Below are positions 11,851 to 26,800 of a stretch of 64,000 bases of DNA, piece after piece. Position 1 is the stretch's first letter, and every line of letters begins with the position of its first letter. The stretch spans positions 1 through 64,000 of the forward strand of contig LGRX02003595.1 of the NCBI GenBank assembly GCA_001247695.2, given 5' to 3'. The stretch comes from Cymbomonas tetramitiformis (lineage: Eukaryota > Chlorophyta > Pyramimonadophyceae > Pyramimonadales > Pyramimonadaceae). Below the pieces are notes generated by a model. That model saw nothing but the letters and a program-made list of their open reading frames with translations. It had not been told where the DNA came from and made no database searches. Both the position numbers and the translations under genes were made by a program.

Positions 11851-14800
11851 ATGGTGAGTACCGGTGATAGTGTTAACTGTGAAACAAACAAAAAGACTGT
11901 TCGCGGCGGACTTCAAATATCCCTTCACGATTTGTGTGTTGGTGTTGCACCCCCACGTCAAGAGACAAAGCGAAATGCGGGGCATGCAAACGACGACGCA
12001 TCGGGGATGGCGACAACAGATGGGCGATCTTCGCCGCAATCGCGAAAGCAAAAACTGCTGCTGAGCCAGATCACTGGAGTCATACACGCAAATAAGTGTC
12101 ATGCTATGATGGGGCCCTCCGGAGCTGGAAAAACCACTCTGTTGGATGTTATCAGTCGAAGAAAGCGCGCTGGGTCAATTCGAGGCCAATGTCTGTTCGA
12201 CGGGCGCAAACCTAGCATCAAAGACGTGAAGAGCACCACAGCCTACGTACAACAGCACGATGAGTTGAGTGGCCATCTGTCCGTGAGAGAGACCCTCCAA
12301 TTTGCAGCTGCCGCAAAAATGGCGCATTGCGACTCCGTGCAAAGAGAAGTGCTGATTGATCAGGTCATAATTAATGTGGATTTACAAAAATGCCAGCACA
12401 CAGCAGTCGGAAATGCGTTCCTAAAGGGCGTCAGTGGTGGCGAAAAAAAGCGAACATCGATTGCATGCGGTCTGTTGACAGAGCCACGCTGCATGTTCCT
12501 CGACGAGCCCACCTCAGGTGCGTGCGTAGCCGATGGCAATAGTGTAATTATTTCTGAGCATTTTGTGGTTCATTGTTATTTTACTTCACACAATCGACTT
12601 CGTCAAACTACCTTATATTGCATTCAATCGATTCATGACAAACTTTATATACATGGCCGAATCACGTGTGATGCACGATGATAGATTGCAGTGTGTATGA
12701 CATAGTAGCAGTAATCATACATCATTACCGCCCTTTCATGGGAACAACATGATGTATGGACCCAAGATCACTTACGCAATTCGTGGATTCTTGGTACTTG
12801 CGATCCAGTGACGATGTCACTGATATATAATGTCCATGACTCGGTCCTTTGAGGTACCCAACCACTCGCGTGTTTATGCTCTTTGATTGATCAGTGAGGT
12901 TAGGTGGAGCTTGTCTGAGTGGTGATTTTCAGTTTTGTTGTAATTTCTCAAAGGCCAAAATAACCATATGGGTATATCAAATGTCTGTATCCCCATATAC
13001 GTACACTCAATGAAAGTAATGGCCAATATCGATCATACCAACGTGTTTGTTGGATAGTTGCATTATACACGAATGGTCAATCAGTATGCTTTATGTAAAC
13101 AGTGGTAAACATTGCAACATATTGGCAGTCATAAGTTGCATCACGTATGCGAGCGCATGATTTGTCTGTATGTCACAAAAGTATGCCACAACTATTGAGT
13201 GCAGCAGGTTATGTTTACAGGATCTCTTTCCCAAAGTAACTTTTAGCACACATAAAAGGTGTAAACATTTCACGTTCAGCCCGTAAGTCTTTTGCCGCGT
13301 GTCAACGCTTTGAGCTTGATGGGCCTTCATGCTCAAACAAACCAGCAGCGCACCTACTTGCTCGTGAGCTCACGACGTGCTTGGATAATCTACTTCTATG
13401 ATACCTATATATCATCGAAGGACGTGGAACCCGCGAAGTGGATATTCGAGCAGACACAAGGCAAATTAGGGGGCGGGGGGCTTTGCGATGTCCAAGTGAT
13501 TGAGTGATTGTCTGAGCACAGACACCGAATAATTGTGCGCAGAGCAAAAGTCCAGGAACATACAAACGCGATGAGAAACCAATTTGAACAACATGGACAA
13601 AACACGAAATGAAGTTTTTATTTCGTTCACGGTATTTGCCCAAGCTTGCAAAGATGTACGCATGCCAAATCTTTAACGTACATATAGCATAATGGCATGT
13701 GCACCACCGACGCACCGAGTCAGGATCCACATGTCACATGCCCATGGTGTTCCCGGCTCGGAAAGTCTAGTTTTTTCATAAATGATGTGCATAAGGCGCA
13801 ACACAAAGCCTTTTGCGCGCATCCAACGGGGGGGACCCAGAACCCCTCAACGGGGTGTACTCAGAACCCCTCAGAGGGGTGCACCCAGAACCCCTCAGAG
13901 GGGTGCACCCATAACCCCTCAACGGGGTGTACCCAGAACCCTCAGTGGGTGCATGATCATGTGCCACAGGGCAATGGCCATCGTAGCAAGGTCAAAACAT
14001 ACAGTGCCACCGTCAAATCGTGTATTCACAAATCACACAGCGAATGTTGCAGTCAGAACATGTTATGCAAATTGATTAGTTAGATTATAGTAACAACAAG
14101 GACCAGTCAGTTTCTCCGGGAAGCTATAACTAATTGGCAATCCTGCGACAATTGACATGACCTTGCAGACATTTGGCAACTGCTTCCTTGTACACCGCCG
14201 TAGTAGCAATGTGAAGTGCTGTATTTGCTAACACGTAACAAAAATCAGCACGCTAACATGTGCATCTTTTTTATTTGTCCGCGCATGCGGCTTTTGCTTC
14301 CCCACCTTTTTGTTCGGATGCTTCATGGATCAAACACTACTCACAAATCCGAGGGCGGCATACTTATTGTATATTGTTGCGCTCAGGGACAACCACTGGG
14401 TGATGAAGGTTGTGTGTCCCTGTGGCGCCACCTTCTTTGCTTTGCGGCGGGCGGGTACCGCCTCTGGAGAAGCACTGTACACTATAATATCTTTGCATCA
14501 AGGTTGAGAGTCGGGGGATGGTAATAGACACACGTTGCGTCCTCCCTTGATTTGTGCATGGCGCTCTTCCGTGCCAACCTCGTTTTATTTATGCTTCCTT
14601 TGACAAACCCATGCTGGCAATCCTTGCTCTGCACGTTTAGCGATCTGCCAGAGGTCATGGTCATGCAAAGTTTGATTTGACACAAAAGATCGGGCAACTG
14701 GCAAGCTTTTCAACACCGGTTCCAAAAGTTTGATTTGAGGTACCCGGTGTCGCCTAGGATTCGGTTTTATGGTCTGCCAGCTGGACCAACACGATTTTTA

Positions 14801-17800
14801 TTATTTTCAAACGCATAGACTGAAAGCGTGCGCTTTAAACATAACCCTCGGGCAACAATTGATGGAACAACCCTACATGAGAATACGGTCCTTTTACATA
14901 AAAAATATTATACGAAAAACATACATAGGATGCAAAAGTGTGTTCTTGCCATCGAAATGATCATTGATTAACGTCGAAATCCGATAGATTTACCTACTTT
15001 GTTCCCCTTACTTTCCCAAAATAATGCATTCTTGTTACTATACTCCCTACTTCCGTTCTACTGTACTTCCTCCTATCCCCCCCCTCCCCGCCTCCCCATA
15101 CTCCCCCGTACTTCCCCATATTTATTTACTATCTCCCCCTACAACCCAATACGTCCCCGCTGCTCGGCCCCACCATACTACTCCCCCTACTCCCCGCCCC
15201 TACAGCACGACCAGCCTTGGCTTAGATCAGGTATCAGATGCACTATAATATGGCGGAGGTGTGTTCATGCGCGCTCATGTCAAAATAACGACCCCCATGT
15301 GCCAAAACAATCGGCGCGGATGTGCGCGCCATGCGCTCGTGGGACGATAGTGATTACAAGCTTGGAGCGCTCATGCTAAAAGGTGTGTGGCACGCTCATA
15401 ACGTAGCATGTTTTTTGTATACAGCATGCCATGTATGTAAGGTATCACACATCACAGTGTGTTAAACAGCAGAGGCGCCCGCTAAAACAGCAGAGGCACC
15501 CGTTAAAACAGCCCGCCCCGGAAGACTTCAGGACAGTATCACCCACCGTCGTGAAGGGAAGAAAAGTAAATATTCCGATGAGATGCAGGATTGATTATGT
15601 CCCTAACAATCTCAAGAGATGCAACAAGTGGGCACACTCAATCCTTGCGTATAACGTAGCATATATATACTAAGTTGTGTGTATATATATATATATAAAG
15701 GTATGGTTTACCGGAGGTCAACATTAGCATAAAAATTCCCAGATCTAGATCTCGAGATATGTGTGTTTTTAATTAGTGCTTAAGTATGGTTAAGTATGGG
15801 AGATCGCGGAACGGTATCGACCATAACTTCTTTGTGCCTTAACTACTTGACTCCCCGAAGTGCATAATATGTTTAGTTAGGTTCAGCCAACCTATTTATC
15901 AAATAAAAAGTTTTGGAAATTTTTATGCTAATGTTGACTTCCGGTAAACCATACCTTGATATCTATATATACATATATACATATGTGTGTGTGTGTGTGT
16001 GACTAATCAATCAAGTTGCGTGCATTTCCAGGATTGGATTCAGCCACATCTCAGGGGATCATCAGCGCGATAAAGAAGCAAAAGGGATGCACACTGCTCA
16101 TGACCATTCATCAGCCATCTTCAGCCATTTATTCCGAATTTGACCGAGTTATACTGCTTAAAGCGGGCAGACTTGTTTATTTTGGGCCTGGACACGAACA
16201 GCCTGTTGACTTTTTTGCTGCTCAGGTGCAAAATCGATGCTTATTATTTGATGTACTTGATATTTCTTCTCATCGAGTATAATCATGAGAGAATAATGCT
16301 TGTGGAATTGTTAATCATCTACATTTGGTGTGTGACAGTATTAAAATAGTTATTACAAAACTCGCGTGAACTCGCTTATCGCTAGTCTCTCATTAGGCGA
16401 GTCTTGAACCACCAGATGATTTTCTTAAATATGGGTTGTTCGCTATATTGAGCTCAGCGTGTCGATTTTCTTTACAGCAATGCCGCTTGATAAATTCATA
16501 TTGGAGTTTGGTTCAAAATCAATGCAGTGTTTTCTTTCTTATGATCTGCCCAGGCACGATTGCAAAGTTCCCGTTTCAGGGGGAATGAATTTATTTGTCA
16601 TTTAGGGTTTTTAATGACTTTGTTCTGCGCCAAGTCAGCGAACACTTTCGTGATGCTCGGATTAATACATGGGTAAGCATGTCATGCTACTGACGGGGTG
16701 CTGTGAGTGGGATGGGGTGCTCTGGAATGAGGGGTCCTGCTGTTGTCATATGCATGACGGATCTTTGTTGGACACTCCGCACCGTGATGTGCGCGGTACT
16801 CAAATTATGAAATTTGACCACATCAATATAATCATACCTACTATATATAACAGGGGTACTTGTACCAGCCAGGTTACAACATCTCCGAGTTTTTGCTGGA
16901 CGTCATTGTGGGTACAACGCTGGCTGACAACTGCCTCAAAGGCACTAGTGTTGACACGCGGTCCGCCAGCACCGGAGACATGAGCGGCGCGAGTGCTCTG
17001 CCGTTCACGCTTGACAATGATGACGACCATGTTGTAGCTTCTACACATAGCTCCACTTACGATGACCACGGCTTAATTGACATTCAAATCGGTGATGACG
17101 ACCACGACGAGACTGGTGCAGAAACCTGGAAGCAGCTGAACCACAGTAATTTTCCCAGATCAATGCTGGGCATTGACGGCGCCGAAGCAGGACCCAGAGG
17201 ACATCTCGAGACGATTGCAGAGGTTGATGAAGTTCGAGGAAGTCACCAGCCTCAACTCGATGGTGCATGTCTAAGAGAGATGAGTATGGTAAGCTTCATT
17301 CTTGATCAAACTGCTCAGAGCCGGCGCTGTGTCACAATCAGCGTCATCTGCGCGCATCAGGCATGTTGCAACTGCTGCACACGAGGTGCTCCTAATATAG
17401 AACTGCAGCATGCGCCATGTGGTAATGTAGTGCAGCACGGGCAATCACCGGTTTCGCCGCGATTGGTGCCCAATGTGTTACTATAGTATGTGGTTTGATG
17501 ACTTCCCATACAATGGCTGTGCATACCTACAGTGGGCATATCAAAGGAATCAAACCCCAGCAAACAAACTTGATTTAGGTCATTACCGCTAGTCTCTCGT
17601 ATTGTTTGTTCCAACTTGCGCCACTTAGAATCTGCATTGATATACAATGCACTAGGAGCATTTGGTGGATATGTCGTCATGGCACCATGCATCCAAGCAT
17701 ATACTGGGATGGGGCGGTGTGTTGCGGCCACTTGGCACGCCAACATTTCCATCAGGCTGATGCGGACGAAGACTGCGACGGACGATTGTGCCAGCCGACA

Positions 17801-20800
17801 ACTTTGCCGAGATCAACCCGGCTGCCGAGATCAACCCGGGCTCATTTTGGTAACGTGGGTGAAGAGATCGGGAACACTACGGCTGCAAAAAACGCTCACG
17901 GTCAATCATGCGCATTTGCAGACTTCTATGTGCAGTCGGATCTCGCCAAGAAGAACTGCTGGGAGGCTGCATTGGCGCAGGGTATGTACAAACACAACCA
18001 AACAAGCACCTCCTCCGTACCTGCCATTTGACTATCACAACCACCCGACCTACTCATCTACCCTAACACCCTACGCAAGCAGCAGCAGTATAATTATCAT
18101 GGCCATGTAAGCGTCACGAGGGCTTGCGAATGAATTTTGATCCTGCGCAAGTATTTGTCACAATCATGCGCTGCCCACCTCTGCTTCTCAGGGGTGGGGG
18201 TAGCACAGGTTGCACGTTTGAGAGTCGGGGCGGGGGCGGGGGATGCCACTCCTCCCAAGAGCCGAGCTCAAACTCTGGGAGGGGGTCAGAACCCTACGGC
18301 AGCAAAGTAAGATCGGGGGGTTCTGAATGACCCCACCATCAACCTGCAGTTGAAGTCCGGGGGGGTGTGATTCCCTCCACCCGCTACGAAAATCCCCCCA
18401 AACATACTCAAAATACCAGAGAAATTTTGAATTTTTTAGCGCCTACCTGCGGCTTTTTCATAACGCCGTGGTTAGAGTGCATCCCGGCTGACTCCCATCA
18501 AGCCCACAAGACTTCTTCCCCTGCACTCGCGCCCGCAGCATGAAGCGCACCAGACACTCCCGCCCCCGCACGCGTCATGGTGGTATCCGCGTGTGGGCAC
18601 GATCACATTATGTCATCCTTGCTTCATGTCATACTGTCATTCTTGCTTCCTGTCATACTGCCATCCTTGCTTCCTGTCATACTGCCATCCTTGCTTCATG
18701 TGGCTGCACCACGCACTTCCAGATGAGGTCTTCTTAGTCCTCACATTTCATCAACATGTATGCACCAAAGTCAAAGTCAGAAATTCTACCCGTTGGCCTC
18801 TTTCTGTCGTATTCTGGCATTGCAGATATAGACAGGAACAGACAGATGATTGTCTCCATTGGTGCTGCATGCCAGTCGTCTTGTGGTAAGCCAGAGTGTA
18901 ATTAAATTATGTTCTCCATTGCACCATCAACTGTGTACCCCCCGCTTTTATTCTTATGACAATTGAGTTTTGCAGATATCTTTTATATTAGATTTTTGCT
19001 GGATTTGCCTTTGCCATGAATGATCGGTTAGTATGCCAAGCATCTCAGCCGCACAAAATAGCGCCATACTGCAGGAAACCCTGAGTATGAGAACTGCATG
19101 CTATGCACGGTCTGTTTTGAATCACGGGATCAGGCGGTCATGATTGTGAAGTCTGCTGTTGCACTGCGCTCACATCAGATGTATCACACCATGGCGTCCC
19201 TGTTGCTGACCTTCAATATTATTTATTGCAGAAATACGCATATTGCGCGTTCAATGTCTAGCAATGTACATCGATCGGAACTGTCCAGCGGAAGTTATGA
19301 AAGTTTCTTCGGGTTGCGTCAAAGGCCGTGAGATTCAAGCTGGCAGGGGCTTGCCGTCAGAAATGCATGAACAGAAGGAGGGCATCATTATATTTTCTTC
19401 AATATACCGTATTGCCATTCACTTCAATAGCAGATCACTATAATCAGTTCAAAGACCGCAGCGCCTTCTCGATAATAACTCGAGGTGTGTGTGTCTGCCA
19501 GGTGACGGCGGCACACAGCTTTGCAATGGTGGGGTGGAGGGCACTGTGGAGCACACTGCCACTGACGATACCATGCCTAACCCTGGCGGCGGCTGTGGTG
19601 ACGATGTATTCCCAGGCACAGCTGAAGATTTAAGTTTCTCCAAAGAGATGTATCCGCACTCAATGTTGCGAGAGATGTGGATTCTGCTCCGATACCGGTT
19701 CAGATATTTCAAGTTCCCAGCATACGTGGCTTGCCATTTCCTTCTGCCGGCGGTGTTAGGCGGCCTGCTCTCCTCCATCTACTTCGACCAGAAGCATGAC
19801 GACATCGGAATCCTGAACATCATCTGCGTCTTGCAGATCATCTTTGTCATCTCCATCATGCTGTTTGGCCAAGTCACTGTCGAGCAGATGGCGATTGAGC
19901 GGTTAGATTTAGCTTTCATATTGTCCCGGTTGATTTGTCCTCAAAGCTTACTTATATTGAATTCAACCACTCTGCCACTTGTCGCGGCCGTCTATCACGA
20001 CTGCACAAGCTCTGCATGCGCCAACAACACACACAAGCATCCAGCATAAAACCTACCGAATGATGCATGTGTTCCATCAGTTTGCTGTTAGTAGATGACA
20101 CGTTGTATGTGCGTCATTCGATATCCATATGCTAATAGAGCAAGATAGAGCCACATGCACCATCCAGGGTGTTGACATCCTTACTAGGCATACCTGACCT
20201 GCTGTAGCTGAACAGTTGTTGGTGCTTCACATGGACACCGGACTGTCCACAAGCAATGATCCCATTTCAATCAACCCTGGGAAGCTAGATAGATAATAGT
20301 GATAGTGACAGGGATGCTAGCTTTACCAAAGAATGAGTGCACGTTTGTTGGGCCAATTACGGCGGCTGGATGCAGGCCGGTACTCATCCGAGAACGACAA
20401 GATGCGTACTTCAGGTGTGAGGAGCGCCGCCTTCGTTTGAGCTGCATGTTTGAATAGTTGGCGGGTGGGTGTGCCATATTTTCATTTCCTCACTTGAGGA
20501 CACGACAGCAGCTCCCTGTCAGCACCTTTGCAGCTTGGTTGTCGGAGTCGACCGAGTCCGGACTTTCTAAGTGGATACGATATCGGTCTGCACACTATAT
20601 ATAGAGCTATTCGGCTGGGCAGGTTGTTTGAATTGATGCTCGAGTTTGTAGCTGTTGTAGAATTATCAAGCGTCATATACCGTTGATGCAAAGACAGTAT
20701 GCTGCTGCATGTGAGAATCTCAACAACAAACAAGCTTCGCATGTAATAAGGTCTCGAGAGCGGTCCATGTGACATGTCGGTCACAGTACACGCCGTGCGT

Positions 20801-23800
20801 TATCTCAATATATGCATTAACCCCTATGGAGCGGATGGAATTTTTTACCAAACGCACCAGTTTCACAAATGTGCCGTTTTCACAGTACATGATATCTTGG
20901 TAAGTGTGGGCGATTCGTTAAATGTTCCATAACTCAGTGAAGTGATCTTTATCTATAAAATACATGATCGCATTATATATACAACGATATATCGGTGATA
21001 TACAAGCCAAAAAACACGTTTTCCAGGAATCAAAAGTGCCAACATTCAGTTCTCACAACCGCTTATTGGAGTATTAGGTCGCCCCTCGACCATAAAACAA
21101 TCGCCTTTACCAATGCCTTGAAATTGGTAATGGTGGCTGTAGTTAAACGCACCAATACATCGAAATATTCAAGCAATAAGGTGAAAAAAACAACAAAAAA
21201 CAACGAAAAAAATATCATTTGTCAAATGTTTTCCATACTTAAGGCCATTTTGTGTGTTTTTGGGGGAAATCGACTGTTGAGAAAGTAAGTATTGCCCATA
21301 TGAGGTGCATGGTCATTTTATATGATGGTGGTCACTGAACCAACAAATCCTTGTCGATGAGTGGCATATACACCGCGATTTTGCACACTTTAAGATACTT
21401 TTGACCCAAATTTAATGCCTAGAAATAAGCAACTTTGGGGATTTTACTACAACGAAATTGCCCTTGGGTGAGATATATATACTAAGTATATGTGTAGAAT
21501 AAATTGTTGAGTATTAGATATACATATTATTGCAACGGGTGTGCGAAGCTTGTATGGCCGATTCCGACAAGTGCGATCGGGCTGAGAAATGAATGCAAGC
21601 TTAGAGTTTGAAGAGGTTGTACCGTATACGGTACAAACGCTCCATAGGGATTAACTCTGTCGTGAGCGCCCGCTGCAGGCTGAGCACGTACACCATGGTC
21701 TGGATGCTGCACACGGCGCTGGTTGGACTGCTATCGGCTTTGATGTTCTCGTGCACCTTGTATCCATTCATCGGCCTGAGAGAGGACTGGGGCGCATTTG
21801 TGTATTTCGTGCTAAACTGGTACGTCGCGGTGATGATAGCCGAATGCATCGGCCACGCCCTCGCCGCTTTGCTCAAGGTAAGTGTTCTATATCCATGCCA
21901 TGGTGGTATTATTATCCAACGTGGGTGCGCCATGGACACTGCACTGCTGTAGTACTCACTCTGGCTTACCACCACCCATTGTGTGATTTGTGCCAAGCAA
22001 CAGAGGCATCCGATTGGTAAATCAGACCGTGATAATCACTGCACTGCTGTAACTATGGGGTGAGCAGTAGTTGTCGAGTATAGCATTAGGGCATGCGCTT
22101 GTTTAACCCCTATGGAGCGGTTTGTACCGTATACAAACACTTTGACCGCTCAGAGCATAGTACATTCACAGCTCGAACTGACATGACTCGTTGCAATCGC
22201 ACATCCAAGCTTCGCACGCCCACCGCGATAGGTATCATCAATGCTCAAGAATGGATTTTTGCACATATACCTATCATATATACCTTACGCACGGGGCATT
22301 TCGTTGTGAGCGAATCCCCAAAGTTGCTCGAGTCATGGGATGTAATATGTGTAAAATCTATCCTGAAGTGTGAGAAATCGCCGTGTTGGTGGCATACATC
22401 GACATGGGTATGCCGGTTCAATGGTTTGTATCATATCACATCACCATGCTCTTCATACGGGCCATATATACGTTCTCGATATTCATTTATTGCTAAAAAC
22501 ACTCCATTTACGCCTTAAGTATGAAAAACATTGCAAAACTAATGTTTTTTTCTTGTTTTTTTGTGTTTTTTCGCCTACTTGCTTGAATATTTCGATATAT
22601 CGACGCGTTTGACCAAAAAGATCATTACCTATTCCAAAATATGAATAAAGGAGATTGTTTTATGGTCGTGGGATGACTTATTACTCGATTACGCGGTTGC
22701 GAGAACTCAATTTTCACAAATTTGGTTCCTGGAACGGCGTGTTTTTTGCTTGTATATCGTCGATATATCGTTGTATATATCATGTGCACATGCATGCAAT
22801 AGCTCAACATGACCGTCTATGGGTTGTGGAACGTATAACGAATCTCGTGCACCTAACATGATACCATACAGTATACCACGAACACAGTGCATTTGTAAAA
22901 TATATGTTTTTCGCAAAAGGTTCCGTCCGCTCCATAGGGGTTAATAGACTTGATATCAGCAGTGGTTTGGATTCAAGACTGCTTACGAGAGGCACACACA
23001 CACACATACACGATTATTGTGCATCGATGCACGTGAGGGGTTCTGAATGCCGCTAAGAATAAATGTGTGTGCGTGTGTGTTATGAGCCTTGATGGGCCTT
23101 GAGTCATTGCACCTCTGCACAGGAGTACCCGGTTGACACCTTTGATGGCACACACGCATACACTCCGTATATAATAAAAATACGTTGGTGCATGGCTGTA
23201 ACCCAATCACGGTTGCCTGTAGTACACTTGTTGTCCTCGGATGTGTGTGGCTGCTCCATTGCTGGGAATGATATGACAAAGTATAGTGATGAATTACATT
23301 GTGGTCATCTGAAATGACCGCCACGCGTAATTCGTGGATGGCGATGGTCGTGCAGGGGGAGCTCCCAAGTGGAATACTGCCACTGGTGATAGCGGTGTGC
23401 ATCTTATCCAGCGGGTTTTTTATCAACATTGACACGATGCCTGTTTGGTGGAGGTGGTTGTATTGGATATCGCCTCTTCAGTGGCAATTTGCAGGTGATG
23501 ACATGTCACCGACACACGATCGTCCACCTTGAAGTGCCTTGTCAGATTGAATCACAACAAAGGCATGTGCCCGTGCTTAATAAAACGGACATCAACCTCG
23601 TTTCAGGGGAGTTCAGGGTATATGATTATCTTGCCGTGACGGGCCGGCCCAGGAACGTAGCTCGCCACTAATCCGAGCCACATACTAGCTGATGGCGCAT
23701 CGATCTGGGTGATGCGGGCCGCAATGTTAAATATACAAATTGTGAAATTCGTGCAAAATTGTGCAATTTGTGCAAGATTGTCATACTCCTAATTAATTTT

Positions 23801-26800
23801 TTGCGCTTATGCTGGGCAAATTTGGAGGCGTTTGGCCGAATTGCTCAAAAGCAGGCCACTAACATGTATGCTTGCGGCCCGTAAAGATAAAGATGAGATA
23901 AAAATCCTAGGGCGGTTCGTTCGGGATGGGTCTGCTGGGACACTTGCATACTTGCACTCGTGGTAAGACGTAGGTAGGTAAGAATATAGGTGTATGTATT
24001 TGCGACAATTTTGTTCTATGAGCTCGGCTGCGGAATACTTGTGAACTATATTTCAGCATCTATGAAGTCTGTGCTGGATTCAACAAGACCGTAAGATACA
24101 TATGCGTCACCCGGTGCTGAGGTCGGCGCTTGGTCATAATCTGCTGGTCTGCGACCGACGCGTCAAGAGTTCTCTTACGCTTGGTCGACTTTGCACAAAC
24201 CCTCAGAATTTCTAGATCGTGAGATATAGGTGATTTAAGTATGCTCTTAAGTATGCTTGAGTATGGGAGGCAACTGAGCAAGCGGATTCGGCCACAACGT
24301 TTCGATGCTGTGGCCAATTCGATACTTGAAGTGTGCAGTATGTTTATATTGCTTTGGACAACCTATCGAATAAGCATATTTTCGGAACTGTTGTGTAAAA
24401 TTGATCAAGCGTATGGAGAGAGATCTTGACATTCTAAATGTCCTCGGCCGGTCCCAATATTCAATTGGAAACAGTATCGACAAGGCGCATGTAATCGTAC
24501 AAAAATCGATAATTTTAGATCGCAACCTTTGGACACTCTGGTACAAATAAGTGGTTCATATCCACAGGGCGCAGTGCAAAGAGAAATGTGTGTTTTGCAC
24601 GTCAAACATCGGTAATGACAGTGTGCGTCATTATGATAACTTATTCAGGTTTTGGTTGGCCTCAAACAGCTGTCACAAGTAAGTGCGCCAGCACCCCCGC
24701 GTGGGGATGGCATGTACAATATCCGGAGGCCACCCTTCTCTAGTTTCCCGCATCGAAAGGAATCTGATATGCCTGTAATTACATTGGCGTGGCCCCTTTA
24801 CGTTCACACCTGCGTAGGGGGTTGCCGTAGACTTCCTAGTCTCAGATCCAGTGCCAGGGAGGACCATCAATCTCCGCGGAAGCTATGATGCTTCCCAGCT
24901 GGCAAGACGGGGATGCATTGCGGAGTTTTGGCAGTGACTTGCGCATGCGGCACAGTGCGCGCAAGTAGCAAGCCGTCACATGCGGGTTTGTGTGGGCATA
25001 CACAGGAGCAATCATAAATGAATTCCAGGGCCAGAAGTACACGGATCATTGCGCCAACACGGATAGTGTGCTGTATGTGCCGCACATGCTGGAGCACATG
25101 TTCCAGCCCCTGGTGGATGAAGGAGTTGCAGCCCTGGGTACGCACATTTGGCCGTGTCACCATGAGTCCTTGCTTGCTATTCTTTGTATGTTTTTTAAGA
25201 AAACGTTCGAAGCAAAATACCTTACATATTGTATACCCTGTCTGGCTGAAGCAAACAAACCGTCGTATGTATGTGTAATTTAGTGCAACGTAATTATGTG
25301 CAAATTTGGTGTTTTGCTTTGGTAAATCATGGCTTGATATATATATATATATGTACATATATGCTCCTATTTTGCTTATCACTTTCCTGAACGTGGTACG
25401 ATAGGAAGTGTACAAAAAATATATGTACATATATATATATATATATGTCCACATGTCGTTGCTTTTGAGACTGGCAATTGGTCATATTTGTGGAAATGCT
25501 CGGGACACTGTCTTACTATTTATATTGAGTTGATATATCTGAACTACTTGTCATTCTGTCAAGTCGTGATCAGAATGACACGGGATCTGACATGTGTCAT
25601 TCCCCCCGCGGTGGATGATACCGTCCTGAAGTTTTCCAGGGCCTGCATTTTTTGTGGGTGCCCCTGTTTTGGCGTTGCGATCCCGTGCGTGTCGCCGCAG
25701 GGTGTATACAAAATGCATGTGCATTGAAAACCCTCAGTGCGTTCAGCTCAATAACAGTGTTTTTCATAATTGATGACAGCGAGTCTCATAGTTTGTGACA
25801 TTTGTTGCCCTCCTTTATTTATTTTATTGGTCCGTTTCCTGTTGGCATCTTCATATTGGAAGGTATATCTGGACCGTGAGGGCAAAACTCCTTTTGATAT
25901 TGGGCACATTTTGTGGCACTCAGTACGCAAATTCCTCGGAGTTTTGTAAGCGTACATTCAGATCCCAAGTTCTGAACAGATATACATTTACTTACTTTGA
26001 CACGTAGCTTGGACAGCTAAACTGTTGCATGGTGTTGTAATTTTCTTTTTTGTATATTTTTGCAATAGTTCTTTTATATTTTCTAGTTTTTAATTTTCAT
26101 CTGCCTCTTCTGTCTCTTTTGTCTATTTTGTCTCTTTCCTTTTCTTTTCACTTTATATTCCCTCTTTTCTCAGTTTTCCTTTTGTTCTTTCTTTCTTTCT
26201 TTACGACATGATGCAACATTTATTGTCCGCTACTGTTGTTCAGCTAACTTTGATGGGTATAACATATGAGTGCGATTTGAGGATAAATTGAAGTATGCCC
26301 ACATGTCGTTGCTTTTGAGACTGGCAATTGGTCACATTTGTGGAAATGCTCGGGACGCTGTCTTACTATTTATATTGAGTTGATATATCTGAACGACTTG
26401 TCATTCTGTCAAGTCATGATCAGAATGACACGGAATCTGACCTGTGTCATTCCCCCCGCGGTGGATGATACCGTCCTGAAGTTTTCCAGGGCCTGCATTT
26501 TTTGTGGGTGCCCCTGTTTTGGCGTTGCAATCCCGTGCGTGTCGCCGCAGGGTGTATACAATATATATATATATATATGTACATACATATATTTTTCAGG
26601 GCCCTATTTTGGGTGCCCCTGTTTCACGTTGCGTGCCCGTAAGTGGTGTGGCAGGGTGTATACAAAATATATGTACATGCATATAGAAGAATATACCAGA
26701 GATACATCGCCAAATTGATATTGTGTGACGCCCCACGCACGGTGGTTGATACCATTCTGTCTCCAGCAATCCCTCCCAGCAGGGTCTGCCTGTGGCGCTC

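Noticed and set aside
13782..14083. Repeat protein encoded by the 24-bp minisatellite
   Set aside because: It lies between two ABCG exons that join in phase, with no start or splice signals of its own.
17810..17850. Alternative exon end in the ABCG gene at the frame reading EINPAAEINPGSFW followed by gtaacg
   Set aside because: The open frame through 17756-17981 gives consistent phase with both neighbours and the FADFYVQS motif; the alternative loses it. It could still be a minor splice form.
22093..22940. Open frames within piggyBac-like copy B as a transposase fragment
   Set aside because: No DDE/D-type motif pattern or similarity to a piggyBac transposase; copy A does not preserve the frames.
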